This document shows positions 1-11,656 of a DNA stretch of 64,000 bases, in pieces. Source of the stretch: Rutidosis leptorrhynchoides (lineage: Eukaryota > Streptophyta > Magnoliopsida > Asterales > Asteraceae); assembly GCF_046630445.1 (NCBI RefSeq), contig NC_092335.1, positions 545,608,001 through 545,672,000 of the forward strand, in the 5' to 3' direction. A model generated the notes under the pieces. That model was not told the DNA's origin. It saw nothing but the letters and a program-made list of their open reading frames with translations, and searched no databases. Position 1 is the first letter of the stretch, and every line of letters starts with the position of its first letter. A program made the translations under genes and the position numbers.

Positions 1-250
1 CCAAGTCATAAGTTTCGTTTGGTAGACAAAAAAAATAGAGCTTATGATTTTCATAAGCTCTGAATAAATAAGCTACTTGTAGTAGCTTATGAAAAAAAAT
101 AGAGCTTATGAACTGAAAAATAAGCTCCAGCTAGTTTACCAAACATTTATAAAAAATAATAAGCTCCAACTACCAGCTTCAAAAATAAGCTCCAGCTCCT
201 GCTCATAAGCTCCAACTACAAGCTCCAGCTACTTTCGTCCAAACACACCC
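1..250. repeat. AGCTT/AAGCT-rich degenerate repeat
   Basis: The stretch is built from many copies of AGCTTAT, AAGCTCC and ATAAGCT in both orientations, including an inverted pair near 38-60 (AGCTTATGA ... TCATAAGCT). It is bounded by 'gtttggtagac' and 'cgtccaaacacaccc'. Such blocks are common as MITE-like non-coding repeats in plant intergenic DNA. The left end is cut by the window, so neither a full terminal repeat nor a target duplication can be shown. Confidence 0.45.
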
Positions 251-765
251 ATAGTATAATTGTTGTAAACTTGTTTTTAACACCTATAATGACCCAAAAA
301 AAAAAAAAAAAAAACCTCTGCCCAAACAAAAATATATAACAATCGGAACTAATTGAACCCTAGCCAAAATTCCCGTTTCTGCAACACCATATCCTCATAA
401 TCTCTACTTCACAAAACGCTTCATGCATTATTTACTTTCGAGTTAGTAATGATTTTAGTGTTGATTTCAATATATGTCTAATTCGGGCTCGAACTCATTT
501 AAACTCGGTTCGAGTTGTTCACAAATAGCTTGACTCATTTATACCAAAGGATCTCTCATGACAAAAAGATAAGATAACAAGAATATATATAACTTTATTT
601 ATACATTAGAAACTAAATACATTATTGATAAAATCTACTTTAGTTTAAACTGAAATCTGCTACAAAGACATTTATCATAAATAAGCATTTATTTATTTCA
701 AATATTATTTATTTGTCTTAATTAACCAGGATTAGATGTAACCCTTTTAAGTAATCACTGGTTTC
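251..765. other. 3' flank of the beta-lactamase-like gene, no other gene seen
   Basis: AT-rich sequence with an A-run at 296-314. The part next to 765 is probably the 3' untranslated region of the minus-strand gene. No coding potential or known repeat was recognised. Confidence 0.5.
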
Positions 766-3700
766 TCAAGTAACATATGTTTTCGATTCTGCATAGTCAG
801 CTGGTATAGGAAGATCAAGTTCCGAGCAAACAAAACGGATTATCTCAGGTGTAAAACCGCCTAGTGTCAACTTGTTTAGTGTAACAGAAATCGCAAACCT
901 GTGGCTTATGTCACAGTATCCTACTGATCCACCAAAACCTGTGTGACCGAACCCAATTACAGAGCCATCAGCAGAGTTAACCCTGCCAAACCCGAGCCCA
1001 AACTTCCCATTTGGAATAATCAAATCCTTATAATCTCCACTTCCCAAAAATGCATCATGAATATTCTCTTTCGTGTTGGTAAAGATTTTAGAATCCACAC
1101 CATCACTTGTGTCAACGGTTTCTTTGGTTTTTGTGGTAGTTGGGGGATGTGGAAGTGGGACCACACCACCATCCACAAGGGCAGCGTAGTAGCGAGCCAT
1201 TGCCCGAGCAGAGAAGTGTCCATTGACTCCAGGTATTTTGGCACGACGTACATTGAGTTCGTTAGTTAATGACATAATTCTATTAATCTCATCAAACGTG
1301 AATGAGGATGGTAGGAATGGAGCCTTCAGATATATTGCAAACTTATCGTGCTCACTATGATCCATACTAACTGTTGCAACACGAGATTCCGCACCTGAAA
1401 CAAACATTAAAGTAAAATATCATGAATCTTTATGATGTTTGAGTAATATCGAGTTGTAAAAGTGAAAGTTTGTTTGAATTTTACCAGGTGGAATCCCTAT
1501 ATAAAACTCGCCATCGATGTTAAGTGGACAAACAAACGCCTCATTCAAAATGTCCTGAAACTTCTTCCCAGATGCATGCTGCACATTCATTAACAGATAC
1601 ATCAGCATTCAGGAAATTTCATAAAGATATGATTGGGCAAGTGTTCCTATTCTACATAAAGATATGAGATAAGCAGTAGAAACTGGTTTTTTGGGTGATG
1701 CTTTTGGGTTTAATGGTCCCTTTGGTTAGTATTTAGTCATGTTTTAAATGCGGACTGTGTGATATTCTGTTGTTAAGTATTTAGTCATGTTTTATATGGA
1801 AACTGTGATATTTTGGTTGGTGTTGATGTATTGTATGTTAAACCTCATGCTGTACATTTCTAATTCCAAATTTCGGTTTTGATTCTTAATAGTCCCTTTA
1901 GAAGAAATGGACCAAAAACACCCATATCTACAAGTCAACATTTATTCATCATTTATTTATGCTTAATTGACGATCGATCCTCAATAGCTCTGCTTGAAAA
2001 AAATAGCTACTTATTTATATAGTATAAGATAAGATATACTTGTTTCAGTTGGTAGTGTGTTAAAGAGTACAAAACAGATTCTTCATCATATTTATAAACT
2101 TCATGTATTTGATTTTTTTTGGGATACAAATATTAGGAAAATATAAGAATATTTATAAAAGTGAGAATAAAAAGGATGTGTAGTATGGACTATGGAGTAC
2201 CTCAATTATTCCGCCACATAACCAACCATATGATAAATAATGATACAACTGTTGGCGACCAGGTTCAGACTCAGCTTCTGCCATAGCAATGCGTTTTAGA
2301 CACTCGTCCCAATCACAATATGATGTAAGATCTTTAGTAACACCGGCGAGAGCGTTGTGTAAACCAGATGTATGATTTAGTATATGATTAACCTGCAAAA
2401 AAAAATTTAAACGAGTTATTGTCTTTTGAGTTATGTTAGGTTCATTTACGTTAAAGTATTTTTATTAAAATATACAGTTACGTATAACAAAAAACTTCTC
2501 GTACACAGCGTAGTGCGTAACTTCGTTCTTGTTATGAATAGTTCACAAACAACCATCTTTGTTTAGGAGGTTGCTATGATTAACATAAGATAATACTCTA
2601 ATGTATTTGCCCCGCTAGTGATAAACAAAAAAAAAAAGACCTATTGGGACTTGCTGAAAAGTAAATGTGTCCCAAATGAAAAGGTAAAAGGGTCCCAATA
2701 GACTTATTGGAAAGTAATTGCACATGTACGTACCCCGTCCCCTACCATGAGTAATTTTAGTCTACACTCCTATCTTGCACTAGCTGACAAAATGATAACT
2801 TTGACTTTCTTGTTATTTTTAATAATAAAATAAATAAATAATACTCCGTAATAACTTTGGTGTTCTTTTTTTATTTTTCTGGTTAAAACTTTTCAGTGGT
2901 TATCTATACGGAGTGTCTTGATATTACGGAGTACAATAATTGTTATTCTTTGCTTTTCTTAACTCTTTTTTACTTTATTACGAGTAGTATATAACTAGAT
3001 AATTACCCATTACCCATTACCCATACATACTAATGGGAACCAAAAACTTGGTCATTTTAGCCCCACTCTCACCCAATTTTTGGGTAAAAACAACAACATG
3101 GGAAAAAAGAGGGAAAAAAAACAAACACCCCCTCACACTATTTCAAACTTTTTAAATTCGGTCCCTCTATTAGGGGTATAAAATGAAACTTATTATTTTA
3201 ATTAAAAATTTTAATCAAACTTCACCCGTATTTTTAGCGGGATATATTTTTCCGCTCGCGTTAAATTTTTTCGAACCCACCGTTCAACTCAAAAAAATCT
3301 TGCGAACATAACGGGACTAACTATACGCGAAACGGACACTTCTAAAAAAACGCTAAATACCTCGGATATATTCAATACATATACACACCTATACGATAAC
3401 GCTCCGTTAACTATGAATACGTAAACCGAAAGGCCCCGCGGCATCGCGCGGCCCCATTTTACTAGTTTTAACTAAATAATACTTGTACAAAACTTTTTAA
3501 AATGTACCAAATATTAGGTTAATCGCATTACAAATGTTCACTTATCTTTTACGCACAACCATATTCATTTAGTTGAGTGGTTAGTGCCTTTATAATGTAT
3601 GACATATCTCGAGTTCCGGTCTCGTTTTAGAATTTCATAATCATAATGTAATTTATTTTGGAGTTGATTATATATATTTAATGATTTATTTATAGAACAA

Positions 3701-6198
3701 GCTAATATAGATGGATAATTAAAATTAAATGAATGTGGATATACATGAAATTTTTTAATTAATAATAAAAACAAAAAATTTACAATAACTAATAATTTTA
3801 GCTTTTTTGTCACATTAGATAATTTTTAACTTTTTTTTAATGGCGATATCGACTCGAATGCTCTCATTTTGTCACTTACACACGCGTGTAATAGGAAACT
3901 CTTCACACACCATCGTCGCATTGGATACCCGGTGTGCTTTGAATTAAACTGAGAGGTTTAAGGCATGCACTGTATGACCCCAACAGAATCATTGAGAAAA
4001 TCCTCATCATCCCAAGATTCGAACCCTCGCATATTTTTTCAAGGACGTGGACCCGGTCAACATAGGAGTTGTACCACTCAAAAAATGTCTTTCAATTTTT
4101 TTTTTTTTTTTTTTTTTTTTGTCTCAAATAAGTCACTTTGTCATTTAAATTTGTTCAAGAATGATTATCAACTTTTAAAAATGTGTTACGAGCAGGGGCA
4201 GAACATAGTGTTATTCAAAGGGGGTATCCGTCTTACCTGGATTTAACGGAAAAAAATTTTACACTAAAAAAAAGTTTTTACCAATAAGGTTTTTTTTTTA
4301 CTGTTTACCCTTGATGTTAATAAAAATTTTTTTTTTTTTAAAAGCAGACAACTTCGTTAATAAATAAAAGGTTACAAGAGGCAATTGAGAACATGCCAAT
4401 AAGAAACCAAATTACATGAACACAACTAAAACTAATCTATCGGACAACAAGAATAAAAATCAAATTCCGCCAGTGACTACCAGTAACATTTTTTTAACTT
4501 TGGTTGAAACTAATAAGTTTTTTTTTTTTTTTTTTTGAACGGCAAGATTGTATCAGTCCGGACCGAAGCCTGGTCATCATTTGCGCGCACAAACACGTTC
4601 GGGCAGGAAACCCGAACCACGATCACAGGGATCCGAACCCTTAAACCATCCCGAGGGTCAGGCGGGCCGGACCTTAGTCCCGGATCTGGTCGGTAAAACC
4701 TTCCCTTTGGGCTGACCTCAATGGAGCCTATTTCAGTCCATGTTTAATTTGGTCATTCAGAAGCCAGGTTCGAACCCTGAACCTCTTACCCGGCGAGGGT
4801 GTTAAACACCACCGCGATACCACTCAGGCAAATGCCTCGGTGGTTTGAAACTAATAAGTTTTGATGCATTAGTTTCATAACTTTCAAATTTGTTCAGCAC
4901 ACGTCAAAAGTGAACTGATAATTTCCATTGTATAGATGGTATTGGTTTATTAATATATATAAAAAGTTAAGACCTTTTTATTTTTATTAAAAGTAAAATA
5001 AAAAACGGGAACACCATCCTATCATTATGAGAAGGGTACAAATGTACAAAAAGATGCACCCGGTAACGAGGATCTAGTATTATTTAATAATATTATTATT
5101 ATTATTATTATTAATTAAAAAGAAGTAATCATGACACACCACTTTTTTATCCATCTACAATTTTATTTTATAAATTTACAGTTATACCCTTTATTATTCT
5201 AAGTATAATAGTAAAATAATATGTAGAATTGTGTATGAGAATCACCTCCCTTACATGTGTTAATAGAGATAGACTAATAATATCGGCTAACAATAACGAG
5301 TACGGAGTATTATTTAATAATAATATTATTATTATTCTTAATTAAATAAATTACACGTAGTATTATAGGTAGGTAGGGGTTCGTGTCGTCATATTTGATT
5401 GTGTACGGGTAAAAAATGGTTATATTTGTTTTACCAAAATGTAAAGTTTTGAAATAAAAGCAATGGATCAGTAACAACCTTTATTTTGTCTTTCCCCTTG
5501 TCACCAAACTCTGGCCAAACATTTGCAACGTTTTCATCCAGCTTCAGCTTCCTATAACAAAAACACGTAACGTTACTGGAATAAAATACACAATTTTGAC
5601 CCTTAACCCAACGTGCCCATATTGACACCTTTTACTAGCATGAGAACATACCCTTTATTTGCGACCCAATGTACCATTCCTGCTGTGACGCCCTTAGTCA
5701 CAGAGAAACAAGGAAATAAACTATCATTCTGTACCGGACGAGGATCATCTTTTCCTAAGACTCCAGCTGCAGTATCAATTATCACTTTCCCGTCTTTGTA
5801 CGCACAAACCTAACCATCACAATAACCCGCAACTCAAATTAAGCACGTGGATTAAGCACAATTGATAACCGACAATTAATCGGCCTTTGAAAAAAAAAAA
5901 TTGGCCACAATTGACTGAGTCACGTGTCACACACGTGGATTTATTATTATGGACGTTAGATTTTTTTTTTAGGTTCGCAGAAGTGGGTGAGCGTTCCCAA
6001 CAAACAAACATAATAATAATTAAAAACTACAAAACAAATAATTAAAAGCTGATGATTATATATAAACCTGGATGCCAATGATTCGACCAGCGGTCCCTAA
6101 TTCAACCAAGAAACGTCTTAGTTTTGCCTCAACATCAGAGAGTATTGGACTGTCATACACCCATTGTGGACTCAAAGCCGATCCATCGTTCATTTTTG
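766..6198 (-). CDS. C-terminal beta-lactamase-like half of an ABC1K (aarF) family protein, six exons, 5' part absent
   Basis: Six exons can be joined on the minus strand with GT-AG borders and continuous phase: 6198-6068, 5809-5652, 5551-5479, 2392-2201, 1578-1485 and 1394-766 (stop at 766-768). They give about 425 codons with no internal stop. The product has the serine beta-lactamase/penicillin-binding fold signature: SxxK as SVTK in exon 2 (context FSVTKG), HTSG and YHYLSYGWLCGG in exon 4, and the third-motif triad as HTG (GHTGFGGS) in the last exon. From memory this matches the second half of Arabidopsis At5g24810, a chloroplast protein that joins an ABC1 atypical kinase to a beta-lactamase-like domain. 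The first exon here begins in mid-codon after a good acceptor, so more exons are expected upstream. None is seen up to 64000; a Copia fragment starts 540 bp away. It is either a gene with a giant transposon-filled intron or a truncated copy. Its biochemical activity is unknown. Confidence 0.85.
2842..2933. mobile_element. Stowaway-like MITE in intron
   Basis: A 92-bp segment has matching ends, TACTCCGTAATA on the left and TATTACGGAGTA on the right. Read as TA target duplications plus CTCCGTAATA terminal inverted repeats, it fits a short Stowaway (Tc1/mariner-derived) MITE. It lies in the 3.1-kb intron. Partial copies of the end sequence recur near 5300. Short length and the absence of other full copies limit confidence. 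Confidence 0.5.
3380..3465 (+). mobile_element. Helitron-like 3' terminus
   Basis: A GC-rich hairpin (CCGCGGCATCGCGCGG, about 3435-3450) is followed 11 bp later by CTAG at 3462-3465 and a T, in otherwise AT-rich DNA. Hairpin, short spacer, CTRR end and 3' flanking T are the classic plant Helitron 3' end. The 5' TC end could not be fixed; candidates lie around 3130-3180, so only the terminus is called. Confidence 0.5.
4521..4844 (-). mobile_element. tRNA-derived SINE with 17-18 bp target duplication
   Basis: On the minus strand the element starts at 4844 with a tRNA-like head: an A box (TTGCCTGAGTGG, plus 4820-4831) and a B box (GGTTCGAACC, plus 4767-4776). It ends in a poly(A) tail, seen as a T-run on the plus strand from 4521. 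The same 17-18 bp, TTGAAACTAATAAGTTT(T), flanks both sides (4504-4520 and 4845-4862), the hallmark of LINE-driven target-primed insertion. It lies inside the large intron, in the same orientation as the host gene. Confidence 0.8.
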
Positions 6199-6735
6199 CT
6201 GCAACATAAAAACAAAACGTTAATTAGTAAATAATATCAGGTTATCAAAATACAGCTGTATCTTTCCAAAAACGTACGATCCTGAGTGGTTGAGTTTTTG
6301 AAATGGACTCTAAAGTAACTGAGTATCTACTTTGTTGTTTTCCGATCAGACCACAATCATATGTTATTTGAGCCAAGATCTAACGTTGAACGTTAAATTT
6401 ATATATGAAATATATGTAAATATATGAGTATGATATAGCTTACAGAAACAAGATGGTGTACGCGGTTTTTGCCTGTTCGGTTAGCTTTATTTAGAAAGTT
6501 GATATTACAATTCGCATCTCGTGTTGTTTCGGTTAGATATGAACCACATAAATTTTAAAGTAACTTTAATGATAAACAGACAGGTAGGGCCCATAATTTG
6601 ACAATTCGTTTCTTTTGTTTCTATATATAATAGCGATAGTTATCTAAAAGATATGATAGTGATAGTGATGCAACAATGATAGTTAAGGCCGCGTACTGTA
6701 TTGTCGGATTCTAGTTTCGACTTACAACCACTTTT
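6199..6735. other. Remnant of upstream intron, nothing recognised
   Basis: AT-rich DNA between the first visible exon and the Copia LTR. The acceptor pyrimidine tract of the exon is at 6199-6215 (minus). No further exon or repeat end is visible. The Copia element probably inserted into this intron. Confidence 0.4.
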
Positions 6736-6857
6736 TGTTGGTAATATGATTGCTTGAGATTCATAATGCATTACATTACACAGTATATATAGCCTATTAT
6801 ATGGGCTAAGCCCTACAAAGATTAATTGGGCCAATACATACAATATACATGCTAACA
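6736..6857 (-). mobile_element. Copia 3' LTR, about 122 bp
   Basis: On the minus strand the sequence begins TGTTAGCATG directly after a purine-rich tract (GCGAGGGGC, the polypurine tract) and ends CATATTACCAACA, so it has TG...CA ends with a TGTT/AACA inverted repeat. A TATATA stretch lies inside. The matching 5' LTR is not in the window, so the target duplication cannot be checked. LTRs this short are unusual but known in Copia. Confidence 0.55.
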
Positions 6858-8796
6858 GCCCCTCGCAGTTGGAGCGGGAGTAGAGCGGACGGTCAAGCTG
6901 GAACGAAATTCTTCAAAGAGAGCGGATGGTAAGCCCTTCGTAAAAATATCCGCGTACTGATATCGAGAGGGGACATGAAGAACTCGAACATGTCCGGTGG
7001 CAACAAGATCGCGAACAAAGTGGATATCAATCTCAATGTGTTTCGTCCTTTGGTGTTGAACAGGGTTGGACGAGAGGTAAACCGTACTGAGATTATCACA
7101 GTACACCAGAGTGGCTGAAAAGAGCAGGCAATGAAGTTCCCGAAGAAGGATTCGTAGCCAGCAAGTTTCAATAACTGCATTTGCAACACCACGGTATTCC
7201 GCTTCAGCACTGGACCTAGAGCGCGTATGTTGGCGTTTAGAGGACCAAGAGAGCAAGTTGTTGCTAAGAAACACACAATACCCGGGTGTAGATCTGCGAG
7301 TAGTGGGGCACCCAGCCCAATCAGCATCAGAATACGCCACGAGAGAATTGGTCGAGGAGGCAAATAACTGAAGCCCGAGATCAAGGGTGCCTCTAATATA
7401 CCGGAGAATCCGTTTGAGTGCCAAGAGATGGGGCTCACGGGGGCCATGCATAAACAGACAGACCTGCTGCACAGCATATGAAATGTCAGGACGTGTAAAC
7501 GTAAGGTACTGAAGAGCTCCGGCAAGACTACGATACAAGGTTGGATTAGATACAGGAGGGCCATCTGCCCCAAGCTTAGAATCAGTGTCGACCGGCGTCC
7601 TGCAAGGTTTACCATGAAGCATATCAGCACGTTCTAAAATTTCGTTGACATAATGTTTTTGTGAGAGAAACATCCCAGTGGAATTGCGAGGTACAGAAAT
7701 TCCCAAAAAATAATTCAGCGGTCCTAAATCTGTCATAGAAAACTCTTGATGCAGAGACTGAATGATCCGTTGAAGAAGAACTGCAGAAGAAGCGGTGAGA
7801 ATGATGTCATCAACATATATCAATAAGTAAGCAATGTCGGGGCCCTGATGATAAATGAACAATGAAGAGTCGCACCGACTGTGAATAAATCCTGTACGTG
7901 TAGCAAAACCAGCAAACCTCTGGAACCAAGCCCAAGGGGCCTGTTTGAGACCATAAAGTGACTTCTACAAGAGATATACATAATCAGGATGTTCCGGATC
8001 TCGAAATCCCGGAGGCTGATGCATAAACACTGTCTCGGTCAAATCACCATGAAGAAATGCATTCTTAACATCAAGTTGATGAACAGGCCAATGTCTAGAA
8101 AGTGCAAGGCTGAGAACAGTACGGATAGTAGCCGGCTTAACAACCGGGCTGAAGGTCTCATCACAATCAATACCAATCTGCTGACTACGACCATTAGCAA
8201 CAAGTCGCGCTTTGTAGCGACTTAGAGTACCATCTGCGTTATGCTTGTGCCGAAAAAGCCACATGGAACGAACAATGTTCGCGCCCAGAGGGCGGGGCAC
8301 AAGAGTCCAAGTACGGTTCTTAATCAAGGCATTATATTCATCATTCGTAGCACTGCGCCAGTGGGGATCAGAAAAGGCTTGGGAGTATGTTTTTGGGAGG
8401 GGTGAGGTAGTGGAGACGTGAAGGTTTAGACGTTGAATAGGTTTTGTAATGCCAGCACGGGATCGAGTGGTCATGGGATGAGTAGGCTCAGGGGCCGGGG
8501 AGGGGTTTGGAGGTTGGGTAGCGGAAGAAGGTGATGTAGGAGGAGTGGGCGAAGAAGGGATGGATGTTGGACGTGGTGGAGGTGGAGATGTATGTGGAGG
8601 TGTGGAATGTGTAGCAGGAGGCTCGGTATCGGGTTTAGGAGAAATTGATAAGGAATCTAGAAATGTGTATGATGGTGCCTGAGTAGGAGTCATGGAACCA
8701 TAAGGAAAGGTACTCTCGTCAAAAGTGACGTGTCGAGATATGATTATTTTGTTGGTGGCGAGATCAAGACACCGTGAAACGACTCGTCCATATTAC
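6852..8796 (-). pseudogene. Ty1/Copia pol, reverse transcriptase and RNase H, truncated
   Basis: One frame runs from about 8790 to the stop at 6852, interrupted once by TAG at 7965-7967 within the conserved stretch before SLYGLKQAPWAW. Reading 5' to 3': an integrase tail (RCLDLATN, VTFDESTF), a proline/serine-rich linker, then the Copia reverse transcriptase start (WRSATNDEYNAL, YKARLVANG, LDVKNAFLHGDL), the YVDD catalytic motif (LLIYVDDII) and RNase H (AYSDADWAGC, SSAEAEYR, ADIFTKGLP). The frame passes into the LTR. Gag, protease and most of integrase are missing because the G1 LTR joins at 8797. The element is dead. Confidence 0.9.
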
Positions 8797-11445
8797 TATA
8801 AATGTGGTACGTTATTCATTGGTCCCATAGCGAGGTATTTGACCTCTATATGATACATTTTAGAAAATATTGCATTCGTTTCATAAAAAGACACACCCTT
8901 ATTATACATAATGCATGTTTTAAAAAAGTGGGCGATTATTTAAGAAATAATCCCCATAATACATCGGTTTCCAAATACTACACACGTGACATAACAGTCG
9001 AATATAATACATGACAAAGGTTTTATTGAATGCAACACTTCATTTAAACAAAAGCATGAGACTCCAAGCACAGCTTGCTCAGATAATGCAACAGCGGAAG
9101 ACTTTCTTAAGGACCTGAGAATAAACATGCTTAAACAGTCAACACAAAGGTTGGTGAGATATATAGGTTTAAAGCTAGCATCGATATAAATATAGACCAC
9201 AAGATTTCATAGTTATAAATATTTCAATAAAGATATTCTATAAGTTGTTGAGCACTTCGGTAACCATACTTAACCATAAATGTAGCATATTCCCTTTATT
9301 ATGAAATCTCCCTACACTGTACCAAGTGTAGTAAAAACGAAGTACTATGCAACCGTTTACGATACTAGAGCGACTAGCCCGGTTGGGGTTGTCAAACCCG
9401 ATAGATCTATCAATAGGATTCGCGCTTACATGTTCTTACAACATGTAAATATTAGTTACCAAGCTATTAGGGAAGATATGCAAGGTGGCACAACTCAACG
9501 TAGAATATATTTTAAGTACTTGTGTCCATGGCGTAAAACATAAAATGCATGTATTCTCATCCCAAAATATTTTTAGAGTTTAAAAATTGGACTATATACT
9601 CACGGTAGTAAAAGTATATTAATAATAAGTTTTTAGCTTATTAAAAATATGGTCATCGTCCTTGGATTCACGAACCTATAACAATAATAATGATTAAGAT
9701 AATAATACGATATGTGAATAAAGTAAAACAAGTTCATAGAATACTTATATATTAATTTTTAACATTTTTATGTTAGTAGTCCTTTGTTAGTAGTCCAAAA
9801 TAGTCCGAAATGTCCAACAGTCCAATAATCGGTATATATAATCTTAGAATTACCCCACGACGTATTGTATACGTGTTGTCTTTGCATCAACTCAGAGACG
9901 TATTGTATACTTATTGTCATGGAATATACCAAGATTATTATATATATATACAATCTCGGAATTAACTAAGATTATAATATTTTGTTATACTAATGATAAC
10001 ATGTCCAAATATATATAGGAAAAGTTAGCAAGGATATGGTTAATATAGTTTTTACAATATAAATTTCGTCCATACAACGTTAATTTTAGCAGATTTTGTT
10101 TTGCTCGCCAAATATTCATTACAACTCCGTTTAAAGTGAATCAAATTGCCATGGTTTAATAATGAACTGTAGTATTTAGAACTAAACTGAAATAGTAGTC
10201 GTTTATAGTCGGAGTTACAGGTTACAAGTCATATTTGAAAGAGGTAGTCATTTCCGTCAAAAAACGACATCTTGATGATCATTTTGAAAAACATACTTCC
10301 ACTTTGAGTTTAACCATGATTTTTGGATATAGTTTCATGTTCATAAGAAATATCATTTTCTCATAAGAACAACTTTTAAATCAAAGTTTATCATAGTTTT
10401 TAATTATCCAACCCAAAACAGCCCCCGATTTTACTACGACGGCGTATGTCCGGTTTTACGATGTTCTTCGTGTTTACAGGTTTTAAATCATTAAGTTAGA
10501 ATATCATATAGATATAGAACATGTGTTTAGTGGATTTTAAAAGTTATGTTAGAAGGATTAACTTTGTTTGCGAACAAGTTTAGAATTAACTAAACTATGT
10601 TCTAGTGATTACAAGTTTAAATCTTCGAATAAGATAGTTATATATATATGAATTGAATGATGTTATGAACATCATTACTACCTCAAGTATATTAGGTAAA
10701 CCTACTGTAAATGATGAGAAAATAACTTGAGCTTTAAAGGATCTTTGATGACTTGGAAGTTCTTGAAGCAGAATCATGACACGAAAACAAGTTCAAGTAA
10801 GATTACTACTTGATTTAAGGTAGTTATATTTATAGGAATTAAACCAAAGCTTGGATATGATTATTACCTTGATTAAGAATGAAAATTTACTGAGATTATA
10901 TGGAAGTTCTTGATCTTTGATGAGTTGTTGGATTGGATTAAAAAGATTGGAAGTAATCTTGCAACTTCTTGATTCTAGGTTGTTTTTATGATGATTAAAG
11001 CTTGTAATTGAAGCTAAATGATGGGAAAAATACTTGGAGATGATCAAGTATGAAGTTAGGAGTATTTTGAGAGAGAATTAGGAGTGTAAGTATGAGAAAA
11101 TGGAATGAAGAAATGGTGTGTATGCATAAAAACTTTTTTAGTTTATAAAGAAAGAAAAGATTCCTAATTTTGTTTTCTTGCTAAATAATTCATGCTACTT
11201 GACAAATGGTTGATTCCACATGTTCCTTAATCATTTAAGGCTGCTAAGGAGCAGATTTTTATTGGTATATACCAATAGTAAATACATCTAGAAGCTGGGT
11301 ATAATACGAGTGCAAATACCGAGCGAATACGAGTAGAATTCTTGATGAAAACAAATGGGAATACAATTGTGATTATTTTTTTTAAGTAAGAGTGTTTTGA
11401 TATATGTATTGAAGTCCTTCAAATGTGTATTAATACATCTTAATA

Positions 11446-11501
<56 letters not shown>

Positions 11502-11656
11502 TTTAACTGAGTCGTTAAATCATCGTTAGTCGTTACATGTAAGTGTTGTTTCGAAACCTTTAAGTTAACGACCTTGTTAAATGTAATTAATCCCATTATT
11601 ATTATATCTAATGGGATGTTAAATTGTTATATTATCATGATAACATAGTGTGTTAA
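8797..11656 (-). mobile_element. 3' LTR of Tekay-type element G1, first part
   Basis: This segment matches, in reverse, the long LTR of elements B and E over most of its length: the GAGGT...ACCTC hairpin near the LTR end at 8830-8845, the 'taggttta'/'gagaataa' island near 9115-9165, the 'catgattctgcttcaag' region near 10760 and the region around 11510. It is interrupted at 11656 by D1 and resumes at 17527, for about 3.24 kb in all. The left end (8797) abuts the Copia pol. The outermost bases read TATAAATG instead of the expected TG, so the end may be mutated. Confidence 0.75.
11451..11500. repeat. (TA)n microsatellite
   Basis: About 25 uninterrupted TA units inside the G1 LTR. The corresponding place in the LTR of B has only a short 'tatatacatg'. 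Confidence 0.9.

Noticed and set aside
3572..3640. Second tRNA/SINE-like head (TTGAGTGGTTAGTGC ... GAGTTCCGGTCTC)
   Set aside because: B box too degraded and no tail or flanking duplication found.
3841..4120. Another possible SINE on the minus strand with GGTTCGAATC and a T-run nearby
   Set aside because: The T-run is on the wrong side for a poly(A) tail of that strand, and no duplication was found.
4767..4831. tRNA gene on the minus strand (A and B boxes)
   Set aside because: Boxes belong to a SINE head: no cloverleaf, long body, poly(A) tail and target duplication.
6852..8796. Possible active Copia element
   Set aside because: Lacks gag, protease, most of integrase and a 5' LTR, and has an in-frame stop.
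9301..9543. 80-aa ORF also seen within 51989-52345
   Set aside because: Inside LTR sequence, antisense to the element; the longer version runs across a rearrangement junction.
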